A stretch of 64,000 nucleotides of DNA from Hybos culiciformis (taxonomy: Eukaryota; Arthropoda; Insecta; Diptera; Hybotidae), in the NCBI GenBank assembly GCA_964007475.1, contig OZ023274.1, positions 55,823,851 through 55,887,850 of the forward strand, given 5' to 3'. The notes below the pieces were generated by a model. It searched no databases and was not told the DNA's origin. It saw only the letters and a program-made list of their open reading frames with translations. This document shows positions 34,640 through 45,681 of this stretch, one piece after another (the stretch's first letter is position 1; each line of letters begins with the position of its first letter). Position numbers and translations under genes: made by a program.

Positions 34640-34945
34640 TGTAACCCTTCATTTAATTGACCCTTCCCCTGAATTCGCATTGATGCCACTTTGTACAAGG
34701 TTGGCCTAAGGTAAACTTCACATTTTCCAATCACTGGATTTTATTCCCAGGTCGGAGGTCCCTCTGCATTGACCCTTTTATTAAAAAATGTATGGACACC
34801 TTGACTTTTCGAACCCTTCCCGTGAATTCGCATTGATGCCACTTTGCACAAGGTTGGTCTAGGGTCCACTTCACATGTTCCAATCCCTGGATTTTATTCC
34901 CAGGTCGGAATTCTCACTGCAATTGACCCTTTTGTTCAAGTAATT
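34640..34945. repeat. Two monomers of the 174-bp satellite with unique flanks
   Basis: Two units carry GAATTCGCATTGATGCCACT and ATTTTATTCCCAGGTCGGA like the 40-43.5 kb array. After the last unit follow AATTGACCCTTTTGTTCAAG and a TTATTGCAACATCTTCGCAT stretch that also ends the big array (43,490-43,555). The shared flank suggests a dispersed element containing short arrays. Confidence 0.85.
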
Positions 34946-35272
34946 CATGTATGTTGCTGAATTCACAAAATGTATCTTATGTATTTATTGCAACATCTTC
35001 GCATCATTTTGCGATTTTTTATTGGCAATTTAGAGTGGGCGTTGATTCATATTTTAATTCAAGTTGTCAATTTTGTTGTTTATTTACATTTTGATTTTTT
35101 TCTTTATTTACTTTATTTAGTTTTTTTTTTATTTTAAAGAAAAATAAATTTTTAAAAAAAATTCCAATAAATATTTTTTTTTTTTAATTTTTTTTTTAAT
35201 TCTTTTTAAAATATCATCATATAAGAATGAACAGAACGAAAAAATCACCCAAAATCTGACATTAAAATAAGC
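34946..35272. other. A+T-rich spacer
   Basis: First part shares the post-satellite flank with 43,490-43,555; the rest is poly-T/A-rich without gene. Confidence 0.5.
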
Positions 35273-36961
35273 ATCGATCTATATGGATAAATATTTTGGT
35301 ACGTTTATACTATAAACGAATGAAGCCGAAGAAGAAGAAGAAGTACTTGGTTTTTTTTGCACACAACTGTCAAAAATTAGAAAAAAAAAAAAAAGAACGC
35401 CGTTACTATTATTAAGGTTATAAATCAGCTTTCAACTTTTTACATTAGCCGCACGGTCGCTCCTAAGTTTTATTTTTCAATTCACAAAAATGCGAAATTT
35501 TATTTTATTTTAGATGTAAAACATTTATTAATTAATAAAAATGTTTATAAAATATTCACATATCTGCGAAGTATCTAAATAAAATCTATATTTCGTATTT
35601 TTCATACAAAATTCAATGTAAATAAACATTTTATGTGACCACAGATAGAGACTGTCAAAACAGTGAATTGACAGATAAAATAAAATTGACAATGTCTTAA
35701 GTAAGTATAGCGACATCTATTGGAGTTTCCATAAGTAGCACGCTTGTGCAAACCTGTTCATATAACATTTTAATGCCTACGAATAATTTCATAATACCTA
35801 CAAAAAAAATTTATACCATCAGTTCAATAGATTTAATAAAAAACTTGTAAAAACCTATTCACAATCATCATATCTCACTCTTCTATTTCATATTTCTTTC
35901 TTTTATAAATTTTGAACATGTTTAATAATAAGTAAGTAAATGGGCGGGTTAAAATTTTAACAACTATCAGCTAATTTTTTTCTGTCAGCTCATCACTTCC
36001 GGCTCACTCCATTTTCAATGTGAGTTCCAGTATTTAAATTTAAATTATTTTGTTAAAGAAATTCAAAAAAAAATTGTAGGTTGGGAAAAAAAAATCGGTG
36101 GGTGAGGGAAAATTTTTTTTGCACACAAATGTCAAAAAATAAAAAATATAAACTCATAGAGTGTTGGGCTTATAATCGGTCTCTTTTTAAATAAATATTG
36201 GCTAAAGTGCAGAACGCGTGGACCCCTCAGATTTCGCTCAAACTTGTGGGGCGGTAGAGGCGGTGCCAAAATCACCTCCCATGTATTTTTTTTTTGGGGG
36301 AAAGGCCCAGTTTCCGAGTTTTGGCCCCTCAAAGTTTTCAAAAATTTGGATATGGGGAATAATTTTTTAACTCCGATTTGACCTAATTTTGGAGAGGGGG
36401 TAGAGGCGTACCCCGCGATGTGAAATCCAAGACGGTTTTGGCGTAAAAGGCCCCGTTTCAAAGATATAGCCCTTCAACGTTTTCATACATTCCAAAATAT
36501 TTTACCATATTATTTTTTGGAAAAGGGCAAAATATTTCGGCCCTAATGCATAAAAATGTTTAAAATAGGAAGCTGTATGCTGAATGGGGGACAACTGTCG
36601 CCTCCCTGAAACCCCTAGGAATTTTTTTGCTTCTAAGCTTCGAGAAAAAAAAGGCAAACCGGGAATAAAAAATAAGGCTAAAGTGCAGTTTATGTGAACC
36701 ACTCAGAACCGGCTTAAACTTGGAGGGAGTAGAGGCGGTGCCCAAACTTCCAAAACTGAAATCAGTTCTTGGGGCAAAGGCTCCGTTTCGGAGATACGGC
36801 AAAGGTGTTGTGGAAAAAAGAAATCTAAAACAGTAAAAAAAAAATATTGTGATTTTATATAAAACACCCTGTACTGTAAATGTATTGGTCTCACTAATAA
36901 ATGTAAGAGAGATACTTCATTCCAGAGCTGGATTTACTCTTCCTTTAGTATTTGTTCGTAG
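35273..36961 (-). repeat. Repeat R, copy 2, inverted
   Basis: Reverse copy of 29,513-31,548 without the Harbinger-like MITE. It has an extra stretch of about 70 bp near 36,018-36,085. It ends at TTCGTAG (36,961), directly followed by the Elongin-A-like block. Open frames in it correspond to no known protein. Confidence 0.85.
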
Positions 36962-38504
36962 AAAATAAGCAAACGAATGAAGATAAGTCAAGGTAAGTTT
37001 TTGAAGAAATAACATAAAAAGCGAAATCAAGACTCGAGAAATATAGTAGTGAACAGCATGAAAAAAGTGAAAAACCTCGTTCTGATTCAAAGATAAATCA
37101 AAATTTAAATAGGAAGATAAAATACGTAGATCTGATTTCACGAAAAAAAGAGTTGCCAATGTGTATCATCAAAAATTGTGGCGAAACCATTTAAAATACC
37201 GTCACCTGTTAAATCATCATATTCTTCATCATCAAAATCATTTGTTGCCAAAAAAAATAAGACTACTACTACTACTTACAGCAAATCCAGTGAAAGTAAA
37301 TCTGTGCTAAGCATCAAATTTTAAAATATTTTAAATTTATTTAATACCTTTTTTTATTATTATTTTTGCAGGTTTCAGATTTATTGGACCCGAATGCGGC
37401 TTTGAAACCTTTAGATTCTAGCATATTTTTAGATTTACCTACACCTACTATATCAATTTCAAATAATTATAAACCATGGCACTCCAACTGTAATGGAATA
37501 CGTATTTAAACAAGTTGCACCCCCCACCACCAAGCCACAGATGATGAAGCATTACAACATGGAGTTTCATTTAAGACTATGAGGTACATTATATACACAC
37601 TTTTTTAATTTGAATTATTAAATAATAAAATTAAATTTATTTATTTTTCTCTATTTAGAACAAAAATATATTCTGGCATAAGAACGGGAAAACTTTTTCA
37701 ACCTGTAGGTATGTATATATTTTGCCTTAAAGCTAAGATCGTAGAGGAAATCCAAAATAACGCGATTACTAAAGCTCGGGAGAGGAGACACCATGATCTT
37801 TATAGAGAGCTTGGGTACGTTTTTTCGGAAAATTACTTTCACGATAGAAATGAAATTGAAAAGATTAGGTTACTGTTTATGGCAAGAACTGGCCTTTTGA
37901 ATTTGAACGCACGATGTTGGAAAAACGTGTCTAGCATTAACTGCTCTATGTGCAATTTAAATGAGGCAGAAAATACGGAGCATTTAATAGGAAGGTGCCC
38001 AATTTTGAGATCATTTAGGAAAATTTTTTTTGGAGAAGAACATTTGACAAAAGAAAAAGTGTTAAGTATTTTAGAGGGGCACTCTTGGAATAAATTGTAT
38101 TTGTATTTAGGATCAGCATTAAAATTTCGAAAAAGTATGGTAGATGAATTTAATTTTTAAACAGTTGAAAAGTTTGATAAATGAGGATAAAGTAGTACGT
38201 AAAATAAAGCAGTTAGAGGAAATAGTAAAATAGTATAGTTAGAGTATATGTAAATCAATAAAAAATAGAAAATGAAAGTTAAGTATTAAAAATTTAAAAT
38301 GAAATCAGAAAAGAAATAAATGGATAAAATTTAGGACAATAGGGAAAAAATAAGTATAAAAATTAAAAATTGGATAGATAATTTAAGATAGGTAAATAAA
38401 AGAAAATATAGCCAATCGAGCTGACGGCCTAAGGCCAAGCTTTTTTAGCTTTTAAGAAATTATGTAAGATTGAATGTAAAATTGAATATAATATGAAATA
38501 AAGC

Positions 38505-38537
<33 letters not shown>

Positions 38538-39207
38538 TTTTTTTAGGTCTAGAATATACTGGAGGCGTTCCATTTGATATTCATAAACCAATTTTGGAAA
38601 GAGCGCCACCTCATCAGTTAGCAGTTTTCCAGTTTTCGAAGAATACAACTTATTTATTGGAAGATAGTGACTGTTTATTGGAACAACATGTCAATAGAAA
38701 TTATAACAAAAGGAAATGTATGTATAAATCAAATTAACTTATATAAGTTCATTGGTATAAATAAAACCCTATTGTGAATATCCAAATTTACGAACGATAT
38801 TTTTTTTTTGTCTATTTTAGCGGTTCTTTACACCAAGAGAACAAATTAGACATTTTAACAAAAAAAGTTCCGACATTCTCGGAAAGAAATTAGCTTATGT
38901 GGATATTATGGTTAATCCTCCTCGAAATATTAAGCAAGAACAATTTCGAACTAGTAAAAAATTAGTGGGAACTCCAGCAAGCCAGGTTACTTTATTGCAT
39001 AACCGAGTTTCAAGTGCAACTAAATTTGGTGATGTGAGATTAAGAGTTGCAGCTAGTGAACGAGATAATGCTCAAATTGGTAAGTTGTTTTTAGAATGTC
39101 CTCATTGAAACTTCTCGATAAAAATAATGTCTAATAAAAACCGTGAATAATTTTATTAATCGTCTTTTTTTCCAGCTACGGTTCACAAACGAAAAAGGCG
39201 TTCTTAA
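36962..39207 (+). pseudogene. EloA: Elongin-A-like gene fragment, copy A (3' exons)
   Basis: Exon-like segments with GT-AG borders lie at 37,372-37,583, 37,659-37,708, 38,547-38,717, 38,821-39,079 and 39,176-39,207. They read SNNYKP, TDDEALQHGVSFKTM joined to RTKIYSGIRTGK, EYTGGVPFDIHKPILERAPP, LAYVDIMVNPPRN and a basic end HKRKRRS. This matches the C-terminal half of Elongin-A, the RNA polymerase II elongation factor and ubiquitin-ligase adaptor. The BC-box segment expected between SGIRTGK and EYTGGVP is absent. A frame break precedes TDDEAL, a piece is deleted near 37,475, and the 38,717/38,821 junction is out of phase. An Lys/Ser/Thr-rich exon-like part lies at about 37,100-37,310. Confidence 0.75.
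37717..38533 (+). mobile_element. 5'-truncated LINE with C-terminal zinc motif and TTA tail
   Basis: Inserted in an intron of Elongin-A copy A; copy B has the uninterrupted intron. An open frame to 38,160 reads NAITKARERRHHDLYRELGY, then KIRLLFMARTGLLNLNARCW and CSMCNLNEAENTEHLIGRCP. This is the Cys-His motif typical of the C-terminus of arthropod non-LTR retrotransposons. After a 3' UTR with AATAAAGCA comes a run of ATT/TTA repeats (38,505-38,533) instead of poly-A. The reverse transcriptase itself is missing through 5' truncation. Confidence 0.85.
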
Positions 39208-39994
39208 TGGCAAAAACTTATTCAAAGAACGTCGTCGTTAATAGTCAACATTTTTAAATAATCAATGCATTTTCAATGATTTTAGAATTAAGTAAACTTT
39301 ATATTTTTTACTTTTTGGATTAATAAAATCTGGTGTAAATGTCTTGTTTTAAATTAACAGAAGAATAAATAGAGAATACCAAGATAACTCAAAAAATTAC
39401 AGAAATTTTATTTTATTTTTAGGATTTGTACTCAATATGGTGTGAAAGCGTAATGAAAATATTGGGTAAATAACTATTATTTTCATTTGTATGATAAGTT
39501 TTAAATTAGATAATTTACTTAAATAAATGTAGGCATAAATATTTAGTATTGAAAGTTTTTTTGAACATTTGAGAAATCAAAAGATAAGTCGAACATCGAT
39601 AATCTTAAAATCGTATTATTTATAGGGCCAGTTTTCAACTTTTAAAACCTAAAAAAGATAAAATAATCAATAAAAAAAATTAATTGACTAAAAATATTTT
39701 TTGTTTTCTAAGTATTTTGCGAAATGATCTATAACATTCTGAACATTTAAATCTCTTAGTTATTTTACTTTCATTTGTTTCATAGTCACAGAATTTTTTT
39801 TTATATATACTATATTGCTATTATGCTTCAATCTAAAATGACCTTTTAATCTCTCGAACGCAGTAAATTTAATGATGTGAATTTGCATTCTTTGTTGAGA
39901 TCTGAATAGCTGATAGGATTTGCCTCCTGGTTTTAATACGGCCCCTAAAATAAAAAATTCATGTAGGAATTAATAATTTCATGTCATGTAGCAA
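39208..39994. other. Region downstream of Elongin-A copy A, no gene
   Basis: A+T-rich. Possible 3' UTR of the Elongin-A fragment, with AATAAAATC at about 39,321 and AATAAATAG near 39,364. Nothing else recognised. Confidence 0.45.
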
Positions 39995-42900
39995 TTAATA
40001 ATTTAAAAAAATTAAAAATTTACAGAACATGTAGAGATACTTCGAATTTTGGAACCCTTCCAGTGAATTCGCATTGATGCCACTTTGCACAAGGTTGGTC
40101 TAGGATCCACTTCACATGTTCCAATTCCTGGATTTTATTCCCAGGTCGGAAGTCATGTAGCAAATAGTAATTTAAAAAAAAAAAAATTAAAAAATTTACA
40201 GAACATGTACAGATACTTCGAATTTTTGAACCCTTCCCGTGAATTCGCATTGATGCCACTTTGCACAAGGTTAGTCTAGGGTCCACTTCACATGGTCCAA
40301 TCCCTGGATTTTATTCCCAGGTCGGAAGTCATGTAGCAAATAATAATTAAAAAAAAAAACATTAAAAAATTTACAGAAAATGCACAGATACTCGAATTTT
40401 GGAACCCTTCCCGTGAATTCGCATTATTGCCACTTTGCACAAGGTTGGCCTGGGGTCCACTTCACATGTTCCAATCCCTGGATTTTATTCCCAGGTCGGA
40501 AGTCATGTAGCAAATAATAATTAAAAAAAAAAAAAAGTAAAAATTTACAGAACGTGTACAGATAGTTCGAATTTTGGAACCCTTTCCGTGAATTCGCATT
40601 GATGCCACTTTGCACAAGGTTGTCCACTTCACATGGTCCAATCCCTGGATTTTATTCCCAGGTCGGAAGTCATCTAGCAATTGACCCTTTTATTTTAAAA
40701 AAAAAAAAGTAAAAATTTACAGAACATGTACAGATACTTCGAACTTTGGAACCCTGCCCGTGAATTCGCATTGATGCCCCTTTGCACAAGGTTGGCCTAG
40801 AGTCCACTTCACATGTTCTAATCCCTGAATTTTATTCCCAGGTCGGAAGTCATGTAGCAAATAATAATTAAAAAAAAAAAGTAAAAATTTACAGAACATG
40901 TACAGATACTTCGAATTTTGGAACCCTTCCCGTGAATTTGTATTGATGCCACTTTGCACAAGGTTGTCCTAGAGTCCACTTCACATGTTCCAATCCCTGG
41001 ATTTTATTCCCAGGTCGGAAGTCATGTAGCAAATAATAATTAAAAAAAAAAAAAAGTAAAAATTTACAGAACATGTACAGATACTTCGAACTTTGGAACC
41101 CTGCCCGTGAATTCGCATTGATGCCCCTTTGCACAAGGTTGGCCTAGAGTCCACTTCACATGTTCTAATCCCTGAATTTTATTCCCAGGTCGGAAGTCAT
41201 GTAGCAAATAATAATTAAAAAAAAAAAGTAAAAATTTACAGAACATGTACAGATACTTCGAATTTTGGAACCCTGCCCGTGAATTCGCATTGATGCCCCT
41301 TTGCACAAGGTTGGCCTAGAGTCCACTTCACATGTTCTAATCCCTGAATTTTATTCCCAGGTCGGAAGTCATGTAGCAAATAATAATTAAAAAAAAAAAC
41401 ATTAAAAAATTTACAGAAAATGCACAGATACTCGAATTTTGGAACCCTTCCCGTGAATTCGCATTGATGCCACTTTGCACAAGGTTGTCCTAGAGTCCAC
41501 TTCACATGTTCCAATCCCTGGATTTTATTCCCAGGTCGGAAGTCATGTAGCAAATAATAATTAAAAAAAAAAAAAAAGTAAAAATTTACAGAACATGTAC
41601 AGATAGTTCGAATTTTGGAACCCTTCCCGTGAATTCGCATTGATGCCACTTTGCACAAGGTTGTCCACTTCACATGGTCCAATCCCTGGATTTTATTCCC
41701 ACGTCGGAAGTCATCTAGCAATTGACCCTTTTATTTTAAAAAAAAAAAAGTAAAAATTTACAGAACATGTACAGATACTTCGAACTTTGGAACCCTGCCC
41801 GTGAATTCGCATTGATGCCCCTTTGCACAAGGTTGGCCTAGAGTCCACTTCACATGTTCTAATCCCTGAATTTTATTCCCAGGTCGGAAGTCATGTAGCA
41901 AATAATAATTAAAAAAAAAAAGTAAAAATTTACAGAACATGTACAGATACTTCGAATTTTGGAACCCTTCCCGTGAATTTGTATTGATGCCACTTTGCAC
42001 AAGGTTGTCCTAGAGTCCACTTCACATGTTCCAATCCCTGGATTTTATTCTTAGGTCGGAAGTCATCTAGCAATTGACCCTTTTATTTAAAAAAAAAAAG
42101 TAAAAATTTACAGAACATGTACAGATACTTCGAATTTTGGAACCCTTCCCGTGAATTCGCATTGATGCCCCTTTGCACAAGGTTGGCCTAGAGTCCACTT
42201 CACATGTTCCAATCCCTGGATTTTATTCCCAGGTCGGAAGTCATCTAGCAATTGACCCTTTTATTTAAAAAAAAAGTAAAAATTTACAGAACATGTACAG
42301 ATACTTCGAATTTTGGAACCCTTCCCGTGAATTCGCATTGATGCCCCTTTGCACAAGGTTGGCCTAGAGTCCACTTCACATGTTCCAATCCCTGGATTTT
42401 ATTCCCAGGTCGGAAGTCATGTAGCAAATAATAATTAAAAAAAAAAAGTAAAAATTTACAGAACATGTACAGATACTTCGAATTTTGGAACCCTTCCCGT
42501 GAATTTGCATTGATGCCACTTTGCACAAGGTTGGCCTAGGGTCCACTTCACATGTTCCAATCCCTGGATTTTATTCCCAGGTCGGAAGTCATCTAGCAAT
42601 TGACCTTTTTATTTAAAAAAAAAAAAAAGTAAAAATTTACAGAACATGTACAGATACTTCGAATTTTGGAACCCTTCCCGTGAATTTGCATTGATGCCAC
42701 TTTGCGCAAGGTTGGCCTAGGGTCCACTTCACATGTTCCAATCCCTGGATTTTATTCCCAGGTCGGAAGTCATCTAGCAATTGACCCTTTTATTTAAAAA
42801 AAAAAAAAAGTAAAAAAGTAAAAAAGATACTTCGAATTTTTGAACCCTTCCCGTGAATTCGCATTGATGCCCCTTTGCACAAGGTTGGCCTAGAGTCCAC

Positions 42901-43490
42901 TTCACATGTTCCAATCCCTGGATTTTATTCCCAGGTCGGAAGTCATGTAGCAAATAATAAATAAAAAAAAAAAAAAGTAAAAACTTACAGAAAATGGACA
43001 GATACTTCGAATTTTTGAACCCTTCCCGTGAATCCGCATTATTGCCACTTTGCACACGGTTGGCCTAGAGTCCACTTCACATGTTCCAATCCCTGGATTT
43101 TATTCCCAGGTCGGAAGTCATCTAGCAATTGACCCTTTTATTTAAAAAAAAAAGAAGTAAACATTTACACATGTACAGATACTTCGAATTTTGGAACCCT
43201 TCCCGTGAATTCGCATTGATGCCACTTTACACAAGGTTGGCCTAGGGTCCACTTCACATGTTCCAATCCCTGGATATTTATTCCCAGGTCGGAAGTCATG
43301 TAGCAAATAATAATTTAAAAAAAAAAAAAGTAAAAATTTACAGAACATGTGCAGATACTTCGAATTTTGGAACCCTTTCCGTGAATTCACATTGATGCCA
43401 CTTTGCACAAGGTTGGCCTAGGGTCCACTTCACATGTTCCAATCCCTGGATTTTATTCCCAGGTCGGAAGTCATGTAGCAATTGACCCTT
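39995..43490. repeat. Satellite array, about 20 copies of a 174-bp unit
   Basis: GAATTCGCATTGATGCC recurs about every 174 bp, from 40,066 to 43,383. Each unit also has TTCGAATTTTGGAACCCTTC, ACTTCACATGTTCCAATCCC and ATTTTATTCCCAGGTCGGA. Two spacer types alternate: one with CATGTAGCAAATAATAATTA plus poly-A, one with CATCTAGCAATTGACCCTTT plus poly-A. This suggests higher-order duplication of unit groups. Minus-strand open frames of about 80 codons here are repeat by-products. Confidence 0.95.
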
Positions 43491-43557
43491 TTGTTCAAGT
43501 AATTCATGTATGTTGAAATGTATCTTATTTATTTATTGCAACATCTTTGCATCATTT

Positions 43558-44590
43558 AAATAAGCAAACGAATGAAGATAAGTCAAGGTAAGTTTTTGAA
43601 GAAATAACATAAAAAGAGAAATCAAGACTCGAGAAACATAGTAGTGATCAGCCTGAAAAAGTGAAAAACCTCGTTCTGATTCAAAGATAAATCAAAATCT
43701 AAAGAGGAAGTAGATCTGATTTCACGAAAAAAAGAGTTGCCAATGTGTATCATCAAAAATTGTGGCGAAACCATTTAAAATACCGTCACCTGTTAAATCA
43801 TCATATTCTTCATCATCAAAATCATTTGTTGCCAAAAAAAATAAGACTACTACTACTACTTACAGCAAATTCAGTGAAAGTAAATCTGTGCTAAGCATCA
43901 AATTTTAAAATATTTTAAATTTATTTAATACCTTTTTTTATTATTATTTTTGCAGGTTTCAGATTTATTGGACCCGAATGCGGCTTTGAAACCTTTAGAT
44001 TCTAGCATATTTTTAGATTTACCTACACCTACTATATCAATTTCAAATAATTATAAACCAATGCCATTAAATCCAACTGTAATGGAATGCGTATTTAAAC
44101 AAGTTGCACCCCCCACCACCAAGCCCCAGATGATGAAGCATTACAACATGGAGTTTCATTTAAGACTATGAGGTATATTATATACACACTTTTTTAATTT
44201 GAATTATTAAATAATAAAATTAAATTTATTTATTTTTCTCTATTTAGAACAAAAATATATTCTGGCATAAGAACGGGAAAACTTTTTCAACCTGTAGGTA
44301 TGTATTCGTATTTTACGAAAAATTATCGACTGTAAGAAATTACTAGAAAAAAGTAGAAAAAATAATTACTTATTATATATATACATATTTTTTTTAGGTC
44401 TAGAATACACTGGAGGCGTTCCATTTGATATTCATAAACCAATTTTGGAAAGAGCGCCTCATCAGTTAGCAGTTTTCCAGTTTTCGAAGAATACAATCCT
44501 TATTTATTGGAAGATAGTGACTGTTTATTGGAACAACATGTCAATAGGAATTATAGAGGACAAAGGCGCGAAGAAATTGAATCTTATCGA
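43558..44590 (+). pseudogene. EloA: Elongin-A-like gene fragment, copy B
   Basis: Copies the same block as copy A from its very first base (AAATAAGCAAACGAATG). Exon-like parts are 43,956-44,172, 44,248-44,297 and 44,398-44,590. It keeps LNPTVMECVFKQVAPP, lost in part from copy A, and an exon end NYRGQRREEIESYR that copy A lacks. A 3-bp deletion and a 2-bp insertion in the third exon shift the frame. The left edge abuts the satellite flank. Homology stops at 44,590, and an unrelated exon-like piece starts only 15 bp later. It cannot make Elongin-A. Confidence 0.75.
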
Positions 44591-44605
44591 GTGAAATTAA
44601 TTTAG

Positions 44606-44779
44606 AATTTTCACCATTTTCTGCTGTTATGTTGGATTATAAATATGTTGATTTGATATGTCGAACGTTAGGTTGTATGTCTAGTCAATTTGGTTACTTT
44701 CACTCAGAATGTCTATATTTAATTGTGAAAAGGATGGAAACATTTTTTGAAGGTCATAGAAAAATTTATAGCGAAGAAG
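44606..44779 (+). pseudogene. Unrecognised exon-like segment
   Basis: Between TTAATTTAG and GTAAAT a frame of 58 codons is open. It contains FSAVMLDYKYVDLICRTLG, FGYFHSECLYLIVKRMETF and FEGHRKIYSEEG. Composition and borders look like a real exon, but I do not recognise the family. The next exon-like piece on the same strand is at 50,402, beyond the Gypsy insertion, and the two could be parts of one gene. Confidence 0.35.
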
Positions 44780-45203
44780 GTAAATTTTCAACAACTTATT
44801 AATAATTTGTATAAATTAATACAGTAATAAAGTAGATTGGGCATCAAATCGTGTAAATATGTAACTTATTCCAAAATGTAACATCGCGATAGATTAAATA
44901 AAGCTGAAAAATAAAGTCATAATTTTTTCAACACAATTTCTTTGTACCGTAATTAGAGTTTTTTCCCTTTTTCAATATATCCATAATTTTTGCCTTTGAA
45001 AAGTGTTAATTAAGCCTTTAGTTAAGTGTTTACTTTTTATTTAATAGTTTCTATTTAAAAAATGTACATAAATAAGATTTTTCAAAGATCAGGATCACTA
45101 GAAAAGGATATTCATAAAGGCTTTACATATATCTTTAGTTACGTTTTATTCAGAAATATGTTTAGAACATTATAAATTTTTTGACGATAGTAATATAACA
45201 TAC

Positions 45204-45425
45204 TGTAAGCTTTAGGTTACTTTATGTACCTTGTAGTTTAAAAATATAACCGCTAGGGTTCTAATTCACTAGATGTAAACAGCAAACCATTGATCTGTCA
45301 TATTAGGCTATTATTGTTTTGTCAAATGTTAACTGAATTATTATAATAAAAGATTTCAAAGAAGAAACAACGAATTTTTATTTTATAACACAAAGAATAA
45401 GTTCAAAATCCGTAGAGGAATTAAA
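45204..45425 (+). repeat. 5' LTR of the 45-kb Gypsy element
   Basis: 222 bp. Contains AATAAAAGATTTC, a likely polyadenylation signal. Partner at 50,160. Confidence 0.95.
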
Positions 45426-45426
45426 A

Positions 45427-45440
45427 CTCAGATGTGGGGT
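45427..45440 (+). promoter_or_regulatory. Putative tRNA-Leu-type primer binding site
   Basis: CTCAGATGTGGGGT directly follows the LTR. It does not start with TGG. It resembles the complement of an insect tRNA-Leu 3' end displaced from the CCA, the primer known for mdg3. The match is read by eye against remembered tRNA ends, so this is inference. Confidence 0.4.
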
Positions 45441-45681
45441 AAAACCTTAAATAATTATTTCAAGAGAAATAATTATTTTTAATATAAATACATTTAAAAA
45501 ACACAAAAAAAAAAAAAGGGGAAAAATTTAAGAAAAATTTAAAAAAAAACTGCTGTCTCACGTTTAGCTGGAAAAATATTTCAAATTGCTGCCTCATTTC
45601 GGTTGGAAATCCTAACCTAAAAAAAAAAAAAAAAGGGAAAAAAGAAAGATTTTGTCGAATTGTGAATTTAGGCAATAATTA

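Noticed and set aside
29513..36961. A single giant foldback transposon formed by the inverted R copies.
   Set aside because: The 3' LTR of the 26.8-kb Gypsy element lies between the arms while its 5' LTR lies outside, and the left arm is inside another TIR element. Two separate R insertions or a rearrangement fit better.
36962..39207. A functional Elongin-A gene (copy A), since the last two exons are intact.
   Set aside because: The BC-box segment is absent, earlier exons are deleted or shifted, and the 38,717/38,821 junction is out of phase.
39995..43490. Regular repeats that could suggest a CRISPR array or a repeated gene family (open frames of about 80 codons on the minus strand).
   Set aside because: Units of about 174 bp are similar along their whole length, without unique spacers, and the frames contain the poly-A/poly-T junctions. 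This is satellite DNA in a eukaryotic context.
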